Shown here: piece by piece, positions 24,240-35,303 of the stretch
Layout of the letters: each line of letters opens with the position of its first letter
Numbering within the stretch: position 1 is the stretch's first letter
Origin: Ailurus styani
Lineage: Eukaryota; Chordata; Mammalia; Carnivora; Ailuridae
Reading direction: 5' to 3'
NCBI GenBank assembly: GCA_002007465.1
Contig: LNAC01000734.1
Location: 349,760 to 413,759 of the forward strand
Length of the DNA: 64,000 nucleotides
Notes under the pieces: model-generated
The model's input: only the letters and a program-made list of their open reading frames with translations
Told to the model about the DNA's origin: nothing
Databases searched by the model: none
Program-made: the position numbers and the translations under genes

Positions 24240-24356
24240 ATCTGCATCAGGCTCCCTGCTCACCAGGGAGTCTGCTTCTCCCACTCCCCCTGCCCCTTCC
24301 CCTGCCTGTGCACCCGCTCTCTCTCAAATAAATAAATAAAATCTTTAAAAAAAAGA
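24240..24356 (+). repeat. 5'-truncated Can-SINE fragment, older subtype
   Basis: Starts in mid-element at 'GCATCAGGCTCCCTGCTCAC', then has a CT-rich part with 'CCCCCTGCCCC' and 'CAAATAAATAAATAAAATCT'. The head and the GGTCATGATC block are missing. The CT-rich wording differs from the predominant subtype, suggesting an older carnivore-wide SINEC. Confidence 0.85.
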
Positions 24357-27300
24357 GCTATCTCTCCTCCCAGTTAATTTATTAAATTATTTATTTATAT
24401 TAATATTTACTTGTAGATATTCATTTTATTCTGCAGGTTATAATCAATAGTATTGTTATTCAGTTTGGTGTTCATAGTATCAGAGTTTGGCCATTAGCAG
24501 TGACTCTCAGGTTTGTTCCTATGCCTTCCAATATATCCTCATCTTTTAAGAACATGCCCTTACTTTCTTGGAATACCAGATGTCCCAGGCTCCTCTTGTA
24601 TTTCCCCTGCCTGGCCCCTGGAAACAATGACTTCTGTAATGAGATCTATTGGAAAATAATATCTAGAAATTAAGACTTGGGAACTATTTCATTGCTACTA
24701 ATGTGTCATGGCTAATTAGTTTTCTTACTATACAGGGCTATGAAATACAGGTGTATACAACCCCATGCATACACACAATTATACTTAATTCTGTATCTAT
24801 ATATATTCTGTATGTTTAAAAAGTGAATTAATTCTAATACCTGTAGTTGAAACTTGGTGTTTTTCTCTAGTCGTCAAAATTTCTTTATTCGCAACTTCTT
24901 TCTGTGGCAATGGAAAACTTGGTTCTCAATACCAAAAATATATTTACCTATTTCTTTAGTCCTCATATACATATAAAGTAGTTTCAGAATTGCTAAAAAA
25001 ATTTACTAAGAAATATAGTATTTGTGTGTTATAGTTTTTTATGCCTTTATCCATGCAGTATCTAAACAAAATGCTGTTTTTCAAAATTGATTTTGGTACG
25101 TTGATTTTGTAACCTACATCCTTATGTTTTATGACCTTGCTAAACTGATAAAATTATTTCTTGGGGCTTTTTGTACTTTGGGCTTATCAGCATTTTCAAC
25201 TATGCTGTGTGCCAAAAAAGATAGTTTTATTTCTTACTTTTCAGTCTATATGCATTTATTTTTTCCTTGCCTAATCGCAGTACCTGGGACTTCCAGTAAA
25301 ATGTTGGATGGTATTGATGAGAGCACATTGTTATATTGTTCTGAATCTGAAGGGAATCGTTTGTCCCCATTAAGTATGATGTTACTAGCTTTGAATTTTT
25401 ATGAGTTTCCATATCAGGTTAAAGATGTTCTAACCTACAACACTTACACATTTAGTATTTTAAATAACTCACCAGATGTCACAGAACAGGTATATTTTAC
25501 CTATTCTTTCTAAACTATGCTATAGCTATGCTGTGCTATTCTATACTCTACTGTGACTATATTCTACCTACACTCAGGTGAGCTTTTGATAATAGCAAAG
25601 TATATGTCTCAAGAGCTTGAGAGACGTCAAAGTACAGTTCTATAGTGCCCTTCTTACTCACATAAGATGCACTTTGTCTCCAGATTAAATAATCAAAATT
25701 TGTACAAAAAATCTTGGCCTCAGGAGAGCTCATGCAGTTCTTAACAGGGTCTCTAATGGCCCATTGACCTTATAACCAAATTAGGTTGTCTAAAGAATTA
25801 CACAAGTTAAAAGCCATACCAGCTCTGGGTGACACTGAGGGAGTTTCAGACTTTAAACAGCATCTTATAAATCACTAGGTAATTGGTTAGTGGATACATA
25901 AAATTTATCTGATCTAAGAATCAAAGTCAGATATCCAGTCATGCCCAGAGATCTAGAGTTGACTGAGTTCAGGAGTGGAACAACTGTTGTCCTATAAATA
26001 TTATATTCCTAGGACAGATAGTTTTTTTAAAAAATCATAAAGGGATGTTTAATTTTATTAAAGCTTGTTCTGCATCTACTAAGATGATCATATTTTTTTC
26101 TACTCCAGACATTTTATTTGGTGAATGATATTGATTTTGAATGTTAAACCAACTTTAAATTTCTGGGATAAATCTACTTGATTGTGATATATTATTGAAT
26201 ATGATATGCTAATTTTTTATTATTTTAGTTATCTGTGTTTATGAGGGACATAGATCTATAATTTTCTTGTATTAGTATTATCTTTGATACTATGATAATT
26301 TCATCCTGATATGAGTTGAAAAGAGTTCTTTTTCATTGGAATTTTTTCTTTTTACATATTTGATAAAATTCTCGAGTTAAACTAATAGTTTTCCTTTAGA
26401 GATTTTTTATTGTGATTATAATTTCTCTACTATATGTAGTATCATTCACACCATTTATTTCTTCAGTGAGTTTTGGTAGTTTTTGCTTTTCAAGGCATTG
26501 GTCCCTTTTATTTAAGTGTTTAATGTGTGGCCATAGAATTATTCATAGTACTTCTTTATTATCCTTGTAAACTATGTGTATCTGTAGTGATATCCACTGT
26601 TTCATTCATGGTATTAGTAAATTGAGCCTTCTCTCTATTTCCTTAGGCAATTTGCCTAGGCATTTATCAATTTTACTAATCTTTTCAAAGAACAAATTTT
26701 GGTTCTGTTGATTTTGTGTGGTTTCTTTTCTTCAATTTCTTTTATTTCTGCTCTTCGTTGTTTCCTTCCTCCTTCTTATTTGGATGTAATTTGCTCTTCT
26801 TTCTCTAGTTTCTTAAAGTAGAACATGAGGTTACTTATTCTAGGCTTTCTTAAGTTCTCACAAAAGCTTTAAATGCTATACATTTCACCATAAGTCATCT
26901 ATGATCTGTATACAAGTTTTACATGTTGTTTTTTTTTTCATTTTCATATAATGAAGAATATATTTTAATTTCCCTCAAAACTACCTATTTGACCCATGGT
27001 ATAGAAGTGTGATATTTAATTTACAAATAGAGATATGTATCTATGTATCTGTCTATCTATATATATCTTTCTATTATTGATTTTTATTTAACTCCCTTAT
27101 GATTTAAGGATATATTTTGTATAATTTCTGTTGTTTTAAATTTGTTAAATTGTGTTTTCAGGCCCAGAACATGGTCTTTCTTGGTTTATGTTACATGTGT
27201 ACTTGAAAAAAATGGGTGTTCTGCTTTTGTTGTGTGGAATTTTCTACAAATGTCAATCAACTCACATAGGTTATTAACCTTTTTCAGATCCCCAATGTCC

Positions 27301-28044
27301 TGATGATTTTCTTTGTGTTCTATCAATTACTGAGAGAGCAGTACTACAGTCTTCAACTGTAATTGTAGATATGTCTCTTTTTTGTTTCAGTCCAGTCTTG
27401 CTTCATTTATTTTGAAGCCCTGTTGATAGGTGCATATACATTTATATTAGTTATACCCTCTTGATTAACTGATATTTTGTCATTATGAAATTGTGCAGTT
27501 TATCCCTAATGATGCTCTTCCTCTGAGTCTACTTCGTCTGATATTAATACAGTTAAACAGCTGCTTAGATTAATGTCAAAATACTGTCTTTCTTCATCTT
27601 TGCACTTATAAAAACAACTTTATTAATATGTAATTTACATCCATAAAATTCACTTACATAAATTTCACAGTTTTGTTCTTTTAATATATTCACACAGTTA
27701 TATGGATATTTAGTATTCACCACAATCTAATTTTAAGACATTTTTATTAACCCCAAAAGGAACCCCATGCTTATTAGAAGTCATTCCTTCTAATTTCTCC
27801 ACTTCTTCACCAATACTTACTGTCATCTGTCTTTTTAATTTTATCTTATCTGTTTTTAGTGGGTGAGAATTGATATTTCCTTGTGATTTTAATTTACATT
27901 TCCCTATTGATTATGTTGAGCATCTTTTCATGCTCTCATTGACCATTTTAGAGAAATGTCTATTTAGATTGCACATTTCTTTTTAGTATTGAATTATAAT
28001 TATTCTTCAAATATTCTGAATATGAGTCTCTTATCAGATTTTTT

Positions 28045-28215
28045 GTTTAAGATTTTATTTATTTATTTGACAGAGAGAGACAGCAAGAGGGAATACAAGC
28101 AAGGGGAATGGGAAAGGGCAAAGCAACCTTCCCGCTGAGCAGGGAGCCTGACATGGGGCTCGATCATGACCTGATTCGAAGGCATATGCCTAATGACTGA
28201 GCCACCCAGGAGCCC
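28045..28215 (-). repeat. Can-SINE, older subtype, minus strand
   Basis: T-rich tail, 'GACAGAGAGAGACAGCAAGA' and a reversed head 'CCACCCAGGAGCCCC'. Flanked by 12-base direct repeats CTCTTATCAGAT at 28028-28039 and 28216-28227. Several deletions and substitutions relative to younger copies. Confidence 0.93.
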
Positions 28216-28453
28216 CTCTTATCAGATATTTTTGCAAATTTTTTTTTTCCATTTTTGAACTGTCTTCACTTTTGTGACATCTTTTAAATCACAAAAGTTT
28301 TCACTTTGGTGAAGTCCAGTTTATCTCTCTTTTTTTTGTTGCTCTTGTTTTCTGGTGTCGTACTTAAGAAACCATTTTCTAATACAAGGTCATGAAAATT
28401 TCTTGTTTTCTTTTACAGTGTTAGCTCTTACCTTTGGATCTATGGTCATTTTG

Positions 28454-28674
28454 TTTCTGTTTTCTTGGTTTTTTAAAATTAATTAAGTTATTTACTTACT
28501 TATTTATTTATTTAGAGAGCAGGAGGAGGGGCAGAGGGAGAGTGAGGGAACCTCAAGCAGACTCTGTGCTGAGTGCCGAAGCCAACACAGAGCTTGATCT
28601 CACAACCCTGAGATCATGACCTGAGTCAAAACCAAGAGACAGACACTTAACTGACTGAGCCAGCCAGGCTCCCC
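28454..28674 (-). repeat. Diverged Can-SINE, minus strand
   Basis: Body with 'GAGCAGGAGGAGGGGCAGAG', 'CACAACCCTGAGATCATGAC' and terminal 'GAGCCAGCCAGGCTCCCC'. Imperfect flanking repeats ATGGTCATTTTG (28442-28453) and ATGACTCATTTG (28675-28686) fit a target duplication. Among the most diverged SINECs in the window. Confidence 0.88.
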
Positions 28675-29137
28675 ATGACTCATTTGAATTAATTTTTGTA
28701 TACTATTGTGAGGCAGTTGTCCAACTTCATTCTTTAGCATGTGACTAACCAGATGTTCTGTCACCCTTCATTGAGAAGACTTTTATTTTCACATCAACTT
28801 GTCTTAGCACCCTTGTTGAAAATTGTCCTTGTATTAATTATTTATATATTTATGTTAAAATGAGTTTTTGAAGAATAGATTTGTGCCTTGCTTTTCTGTC
28901 CAATAAAACAATTTCTGCTTTTTATTGGTGGGTTGGTTTGTTCATATTTAGTGTAATGTTTTGATATTGTTGGATTCAAATCTTAGTAACTATTCTCTAT
29001 CTCTTCCACCTTTTGTTACTCTCCCTTCCCCTTTTCCTGCCTTCTCTTAGATTGAGCATTTTTCATTGTTCTTTATTATCTTTTCTATCGACATTGTTAA
29101 TACTTCTTTTTTAAAAAGTTTTGTTGCTTACCTTAGG

Positions 29138-29345
29138 ATTATTTTTTTTTTTAAAGATTTTATTTATTTATTTGACACAGAGAGAGAGATTACAAGTAGG
29201 CAGAGAGGCAGGCAGAGAGACAGGGAGAGGAGGAAGCAGGCTCCCTGCTGAGCAGAGAGCCCGATGCGGGCCTCGATCCCAGGACCCTGAGATCATGACC
29301 TGAGCCGAAAGCAGAGGCTTTAACCCACTGAGCCACCCAGGCGCC
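29138..29345 (-). repeat. Can-SINE (SINEC), young copy, minus strand
   Basis: Complete predominant-subtype element. The 11-base duplication CTTACCTTAGG stands at 29127-29137 and 29346-29356. L1 wording resumes after it. Confidence 0.97.
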
Positions 29346-29750
29346 CTTACCTTAGGTTTATAATATACATCTTTAGTTAATCCAATTTTCCTGTAACTTT
29401 AACTAATATTATACCATTTTATGTTTTAAGAATCTTAAAAAACATATTCCAAAATTCTTATTGTATCTTTTGTGTTAATGTTGCTGTAAGATGTTCTTTT
29501 AATATGATACAGTACTATCATTTATGCTTTATATAGCCAGTTACATATCAGAGCAATTAAAAGCATGAAGAAAAAAGTTTATTCTACCATCGTTTATTGT
29601 AGTTCAAAGGCACTTCACTTGCTTGTGAACATTAAAGTTTTTGTATGGTATCATATGCTTTCTGTTGAAGAACTTTTAACATCTTTCATAAAATTGATTT
29701 GCTCACAATGAATTCCCTCAGTCTTACTCTGTGGAGACTTTATTTTGCTT

Positions 29751-30174
29751 CTTTGTGTGTGTGTGTGTGTGTGTGTGTCAAAAGGAGAAAAGGAAAAACA
29801 ACTTTATTTTATTTTATTTTATTTTTTTATTCTTTGCCCCAGGGGTACAGGTCTGTGAATCATCAGGCTTACATCTTTCATGGCATTCACCAAAGCACAA
29901 ACCCTCCCCAATGTCCATAACCCATCCACCCTATCCCTACCCTCCCACCCCCCAGTAACCCTCAGTTTGTTTTGTGAGATTAGGAGTCTCTTATGGTTTG
30001 GCTACTTCCCCATCCCATCTTGTTTCATTATTTTTCCCTCCCTACCCCCCACAACCCCCCGCCCTGACCCGAAGTTCCTCATATCAGAGAAATCATATGA
30101 TAATTGTCTTTCTCTGATTGACTTATTTTGCTCAGCATAATACCCTCTAGTTCCATCCACGTCGTTGCAAATGA
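29751..30174 (-). mobile_element. Young 5'-truncated carnivore L1 3' end
   Basis: Minus-strand L1 3' terminus, far less diverged than the surrounding L1. A poly-A tail (as TTTATTTTATTTTATTTTA) stands at 29802-29820. 3' UTR blocks follow: 'CAGGGGTACAGGTCTGTGAA', 'CCTCCCACCCCCCAGTAACC', 'CATATCAGAGAAATCATATG' and 'TAATACCCTCTAGTTCCATC'. It stops at 'GTTGCAAATGAC', a 5' truncation typical of L1 retrotransposition. The older L1 resumes with 'CATTTTTGAAGGCTATTTTC'. A similar word, TATTTTGCTTC, flanks both sides (29741 and 30175) and is the probable target duplication. A (GT)n run at 29755-29778 and about 25 purine-rich bases lie between it and the poly-A signal. Confidence 0.82.
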
Positions 30175-30714
30175 CTATTTTGCTTCATTTTTGAAGGCTA
30201 TTTTCACTGGGTATAAAACTGGGTTGACTTTTTTTTGACTCTAAAGAGGGTCACTTAGTTACATGGTTACATGTCTGTATAAACTCTTATGTTTATTCCT
30301 CTGTATGTAATTTTTCTTTTTTTCTCTGGCTACCTTCAAGATTTTCTCACAGTATTTTGTTTTTATTTGCCTGAGTATGATACAGTTAGGTGTGGTTTAT
30401 TTGGTATTTATTTTGTTTGATGTTTCCTTAGTTTCTTGTACTGTGGTTTGATCTTTCTTAATTATAGAAAATGCTTGGCTATTTTTTCCTCAAATATTTC
30501 TTCTTCCTTATGCTCTCTTTCATTCCTTTTCCTGGGTTTCCTACCGTATATATCAGACCATTTATTATTAACCCACAGATCTTTGATTCTCTGCAGTGGG
30601 TATGTGTGTGTTTATTTCTCTTTGTGGTTTATACTTCATGTTTCTATCTTTAAGTTCACTGATTTTGAATTTAGCTATACTGAGTCTACTTATGAGCCCA
30701 TCAATTGTAGTCTT

Positions 30715-30913
30715 TTTTTAATTAAAAATTTTATTTATTTATTTGACTGAGAGAAACAGACACAGAAAGAGCACAAGCAGGGGGAGCAGCAGAGGGAGAG
30801 GAAGAAGCAGGCTCTCTGCTGAGCAGGGAGCCCGATGTGGGGCTCAATCCCAGGAACCTGAGATCATGACCTGAGCTGAAGGCAGACAATGACTGAGCCA
30901 CCCAGGTGCCCCC
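30715..30913 (-). repeat. Can-SINE, minus strand, in L1 ORF1-side relic
   Basis: Full element with older-type CT region ('GCACAAGCAGGGGGAGCAGC'). The target duplication ATCAATTGTAGTCTT / ATCAATTATAGTCTT lies at about 30700-30714 and 30916-30930. Confidence 0.94.
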
Positions 30914-31070
30914 CTATCAATTATAGTCTTAATTTTTGTTATGATGTCTCTTTCATTTTTCACATTTCTATTTGATTCTTTTTTATAGTTTCCTTTTTTT
31001 CTACTTAATAAACCCATCTATTATTTCATGTTGTTCTCTTTTTTGTTAGAACATTTAACACATTAAATTT

Positions 31071-32729
31071 TAGACTCAAGCTATCTACCTGGGATGGTGA
31101 TGATCAAATCCTGAATAACTGGTGAAACCTCTGCATTAACCAGTCAGAACAGAGGACACCCCAAAAAGAATAGATGACAATAGTAAGAAACACACAGTGT
31201 GTGCCCATGCCTACCAGTGTATATCAGCCTTCAAAGAATCTACCATGTTTCTGTAAATATCATATTGTACATAGTGTTTTTAACAGATTTATTGAGATAT
31301 AAATCTATACTCCATAAAATTTATACCAAATTTAATAGCACACAGCACTTTCTATCTTATGCTTTAGTGATTTGTGAATGTGTATTATCTTTACTAAAAA
31401 ATAATTTACTTTTTTAAAAGAAATTTGTCTTCTTATCTTGTATTTTCCAGTTACTCTTCTAGTCTCTCTACGTAGTAGATGTTCAATAACATAGCTTTAA
31501 TGAATAAGCATGTCGATTCTTAAATATTCTTAATCTACTTGAGTGTATATTTACATTTCAAAAGCTGCAATATTCAGGGGTCTAAATACATGAAAACAGA
31601 ACCAGTTAGAGCAATTAAAAAAATTTTATTACCAAGTTTAGTAATCTAGTTCTACAAAGATTTGAATAAGTCTAGGAGCAGGATATTTCCATTCCAATAA
31701 AAGCAAAATGTTCAAACTAAATACACACACACATACAATGTACATCTATGCACACTATACAGCAAATATATCAAGTGTCCTACATTACTCAACTGAGAAT
31801 TCGACTAAGCAAGATATATGTTCCCTCTAGTCCATGTTTAAAATAGTCTGCTTCAGACATTTTGATACATCACAAATCTCCTGGAAATGTCAGTATTCCA
31901 ACATAAACCATCTCAAGAATTCCATTTTGTTACCAGGCCCACACAACATTTTTTAAAAAATACCCCAAAATGCAGCACTAAGTTTAAAAATTTATTTTCT
32001 TCTCTTTACCAATTTTCTAAGGTAATTATAAGACTGAATTATTTTGTGTATATTCTTATAAATCTAGGACACATTCCTTAATCTCCATAACTCTATTCTT
32101 AACAGCCCTTCTAGTTATAACTCTGCTGTCAAGAATACTTTATTCCACTGAGACTGAAATCCTTTACACAATCTGCGTTAAAAATATTCATAAATCATCT
32201 AAAACACAGCTGTCTGTATTTTCAGTCAGGAATGACAAAAATACTCCAGATGTAGCTTATATTTTTATCTTTACCGAGTTAAAGGAAAATAGGGTTAATC
32301 AAAGCAAGTCAATGTAGTTTGTCTTCTGTGTCACTAAATCTACAATTTTTTCTTGTTTCTCCTTTCAGGATTTACTTCCTTCCATTATTCAGGTATTCTA
32401 TATTCTTCAACCTTTATCATTTCTCCCTGTCATACCTGGTAAAGATATATTATCATTTAAATGGTGGAGAAAATTAATTTCAAAGACCATTGTTTCCCCT
32501 TTGGTTATATAGGCATCCCTGAAGTTATACCTGGCCTAAATGCCCTATAAATGATAGCTTTAATCCTTTTGGAATCATGTTTCACAATAGTGTAGAGACT
32601 CTCATCAAAGAAAAATTCTAAGGAGAATGAGCTTTGGAACAGTTGGCCTTCAGCTCATTACTGAAAGCTACCAAAGATGTGGAAAGAGTCCGTTATTTTT
32701 CATAGCTTTTTCCAAGATCTGAAGCATGT
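31071..32729. other. Unassigned AT-rich non-coding DNA
   Basis: No family assigned. 31280-31350 has L1-like wording ('AGATTTATTGAGATATAAAT'), too short to call. A small CA run stands at 31721-31733. Confidence 0.35.
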
Positions 32730-33545
32730 CATTTCTTAATTCAACAAAATTGTGTTAAGCACTGGTCCTTCATATAGAATGCATCAGTGATTATGACAGA
32801 TAAGGTCTCTACTGTTATTTGGTTTACAAGGATAGCAAAAAAATAGATATTATAAAAGTAAACAAATTTGCAAGACGATTACTAATGAGTATTATATTGA
32901 CACCATTTCCTTGTGTCCCACCCCAATATAATGTAATAAATTGCCTTTATGAAGGACCCTATACACCAGGGAAAAGCACGGTTACTTTACAGAGAACAGT
33001 TAAGAAAGTCCTTTCTATGAAGTTGGCATTGTCAATGAGCTTGCATAATGAGAGAAAGTCAAGTAGTCCAAGAGGGAAGAGTTTTCCTTTCAGAAGCTAT
33101 GTCTCCAGGGACAGCCAAAATAAACACTTTTAAGGAGAATAAACTCAATGTATTAGAGAAACAATAAACAGGCCAGTGTGGCCCAAGCATAATGAATCCT
33201 GAGCAGAATATAGTAATGTATGTGTGGAGAACAAATCAAGGAGGAAGATCTTCTAGGGTTTTATAAACAAGATAAGAACTTTGGATTTTTATTTTCTAAG
33301 TAGGAGGATGACAATTCCTGGAATGTTTAAATTAGGAAAATAGCATGATTTCATTTACATTTTAAAATATCATTCAGATTACTTAATGGAAATGTCTTTC
33401 AGATAGGGAAGTTGGAAACAGGAAAATTGGTTGGAAGGAGATTATATCCAGATCAGCGATGATGGCTTGATGTACAGTGAAGATGAAGGAAGGAAGAGGT
33501 ATGAGATACATTTAAGATCTATCATAAGATGGATTTGATACCTTT
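32730..33545 (+). repeat. Ancient mammalian interspersed repeat (family not named)
   Basis: Plus-strand match to a widely dispersed old repeat whose wording I know but cannot name safely (L2-era). Blocks: 'GTGTTAAGCACTGGTCCTTC', 'GGCCAGTGTGGCCCAAGCAT', 'CTTCTAGGGTTTTATAAACA', 'GAACTTTGGATTTTTATTTT', 'TAGCATGATTTCATTTACAT' and 'GATGATGGCTTGATGTACAG', in conserved order. It resembles the copies at 57.9-58.8 kb and 63.1-63.4 kb. The 104-codon frame at 32819-33133 lies inside it and shows no protein family. Confidence 0.5.
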
Positions 33546-33559
33546 GAAGTCAAATATAT

Positions 33560-34402
33560 TTGGCTTGAATAGTTCTCTAAAACTGACTGGATATGGGACT
33601 TGGACCTAGTCAGGTTTCCTGACATTCTATTCAGGCAACTAAGTAGTCATAATCAGGATCGATATATGATAGATTGCAAAAATGATGACAAATTCTTCTC
33701 ATCTCTGCACCTACGCTCTGGTGGTGTGATTTTGTGGGTCTTCCTTTCAAGAAATGGAGACTCTGGGGGTGCCTGGGTGGCTCAGGGGGTTAAAGCCTCT
33801 GCCTTTGGCTCAGGTCATGATCTCAGGGTCCTGGGATCGAGCCCCACATTGGGCTCTCTGCTCAGCGGGGAGCCTGCTTCCTCCTCTCTCTGCCTGCCTC
33901 TCTGCCTACTTGTAGTTTCTCTCTCCGTCAAATAAATAAATAAAATCTTTAAAAAAAAAAAAAGAAATGGAGACTCAATTCATTCCTTGATTCTGGGTTG
34001 ACTATGCCACTTTTTATTGGCCAAGAGAACATTAGCAGTATGATGCAAGCGGAGACTAAACAGTTGTTGCATGAGGAGGTTTTCCCTCTACTTAGCTCTT
34101 TAAATCTCTGCCACCACCACCAGGTGACAAAGCCCTGGCTGCCTTCTGTTTGATAGGCAACATGTGGTCTGATCACTTCTATCATCACCAACTAAAGTCA
34201 GCCAATCCAAGCCACAGAGCCTCCCAACTACTGGTAGGTCACTATATTTACGTAAGTGATCTTGGTTGAGACCAGCAGAACAACCCACCTGAGACCACAC
34301 CAAACTGTTAACACCCAGAATGTGAGCTAAATAAATGGTTGCTTCAAGACACTAATTTTTGGGGTGGTTCGTTATAAAGCAATAGTTAACTGATACATAG
34401 AG
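33560..34402 (+). mobile_element. MLT1-like MaLR LTR, split by a SINE
   Basis: Plus-strand MaLR-type wording: 'GATAGATTGCAAAAATGATG' (33669-33688), 'ATCTCTGCACCTACGCTCTG' and 'GGTTGAGACCAGCAGAACAA' (34264-34283). Then come 'GTGAGCTAAATAAATGGTTG' and the 3' end 'GGGGTGGTTCGTTATAAAGC' with 'AATAGTTAACTGATAC'. AATAAATGG-type sequence near the end is the expected polyadenylation area. A solo LTR; no viral internal region is visible. Confidence 0.7.
33764..33961 (+). repeat. Can-SINE (SINEC), young copy with perfect duplication
   Basis: Complete element with identical 15-base flanks AAGAAATGGAGACTC at 33749-33763 and 33962-33976, inserted in the MLT1-like LTR. Confidence 0.98.
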
Positions 34403-35069
34403 CTAGTGAGAATTAGGTTTGGGGAGGATTAAAATCTAATTACAGTTTGTGAGTGGAAACACTGGAAGCATAAAATTCTCCATGGTAATTTATAGTATGT
34501 ATTAGAAGATGACCATGAATCACTGTATTTGTTTTGAAAGTCAAGGGAAATAGTTAACTGGGATTATGATGAAAGAAATAAAGGCTATTCCTTTTTAAGA
34601 AAATGAAGGAATCTATACAACATGCAAAGGATCTTGATATACATATTTTGGGGTCAGTGGTTCATAAAACCCATATATAGTTAGGTTAACTGGAATTCCT
34701 TAAAGCACAATTCCAGTCTCCATCTTACGTTTAAAATGAATTTGAAAATTTGCAGTAGTAAAAAGTGTAGACACATACTGTAGCATGTCAACCTAGAAAA
34801 CATACTAAAAATGTTATTCACTGTGACTATTTAAATTTATAATAAAGCATTTTAGAGTTTAATGTTTTATTCTTAAAGTTACATGAATGAAAATTATTGT
34901 CAGTCTTCCTTCCAATTGCAGAAGGAAAGATGGGTCTTGGCGTGAACAGTTTTGTGGATTTCTCTGGAGATCTAGCTTTTGTTAAATAAAGTTCTATTTC
35001 TGGTAAAATAGAATCCAAATTCTAGTAAATCAACACATAAAATATATTTTGCAATATAAATATTATTTA
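34403..35069. other. Unassigned AT-rich non-coding DNA
   Basis: Nothing recognised apart from TTTA repeats at 35064-35069 that merge with the following SINE tail. Confidence 0.35.
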
Positions 35070-35288
35070 TTTATTTATTTATTTATTAGATTTATTTATT
35101 TATTTATTTGACACAGAGAGAGGGATTACAAGTAGGCAGAGAGGCAGAGGCAGGCAGAGAGACAAGGAGAGGAGGAAGCAGGCTCCCTGCTGAGCAGAAA
35201 GCCCGATGTGGGCCTTGATCCCAGGACGCTGAGATCATGACCTGAGCTGAAAGCAGAGGCTTTAACCCACTGAGCCACCCAGGCGCCC
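35070..35288 (-). repeat. Can-SINE (SINEC), minus strand
   Basis: Expanded TTTATTTA tail, full body and reversed head 'CCACCCAGGCGCCC'. Identical 15-base duplications TATAAATATTATTTA at 35055-35069 and 35289-35303. Confidence 0.97.
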
Positions 35289-35303
35289 TATAAATATTAT
35301 TTA

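Larger units (their letters stand above)
27598..28845 (-). mobile_element. Nested L1M 3' end inside the older L1
   Basis: Second minus-strand L1 3' region. It reads 'TACATCCATAAAATTCACTT' (about 27637), 'CCCCAAAAGGAACCCCATGC', 'CATTTCCCTATTGATTATGT' and 'GGTGAAGTCCAGTTTATCTC'. Then come 'TTAAGAAACCATTTTCTAAT', 'AATTAATTTTTGTATACTAT' and 'TTAGCACCCTTGTTGAAAAT' (about 28804). These blocks repeat the 3' position in the element, while flanking sequence on both sides belongs to the 5' part of ORF2. This shows insertion of one L1 into another. Two SINEs lie inside it. Confidence 0.78.
23870..31070 (-). mobile_element. Old L1M LINE-1, long minus-strand relic with nested insertions
   Basis: Low coordinates hold the 3' UTR: 'ATTTAGTTGGCATTGCAATT' at about 24090, 'TTGACACTTTTGAAGATTAA' at about 24176, 'AGAATGTCCCTCAGTTAGGG' at about 24214. 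ORF2 follows from about 25085 ('GATAGTTTTATTTCTTACTT', 'CCATTAAGTATGATGTTACT'). It continues through 'TTGTTCTGCATCTACTAAGA' (about 26066) and 'AATTTTACTAATCTTTTCAA' (about 26672) to 'CTGAGTCTACTTCGTCTGAT' near 27523. After a nested L1 piece it resumes at about 28845 and reaches the inter-ORF/ORF1 side with 'ATTTTCACTGGGTATAAAAC' near 30201 and 'TCTCTGGCTACCTTCAAGAT' near 30324. About 25510-26030 does not read as L1 and may be another old insertion. The 129-codon plus-strand frame at 25124-25513 is antisense to ORF2 and not a gene. Confidence 0.8.

Noticed and set aside
25124..25513. 129-codon plus-strand open frame, the longest in the window
   Set aside because: It lies antisense to a recognisable old L1 ORF2 segment and has no protein family resemblance.
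32819..33133. 104-codon plus-strand frame
   Set aside because: It sits inside an ancient repeat and resembles no protein family.
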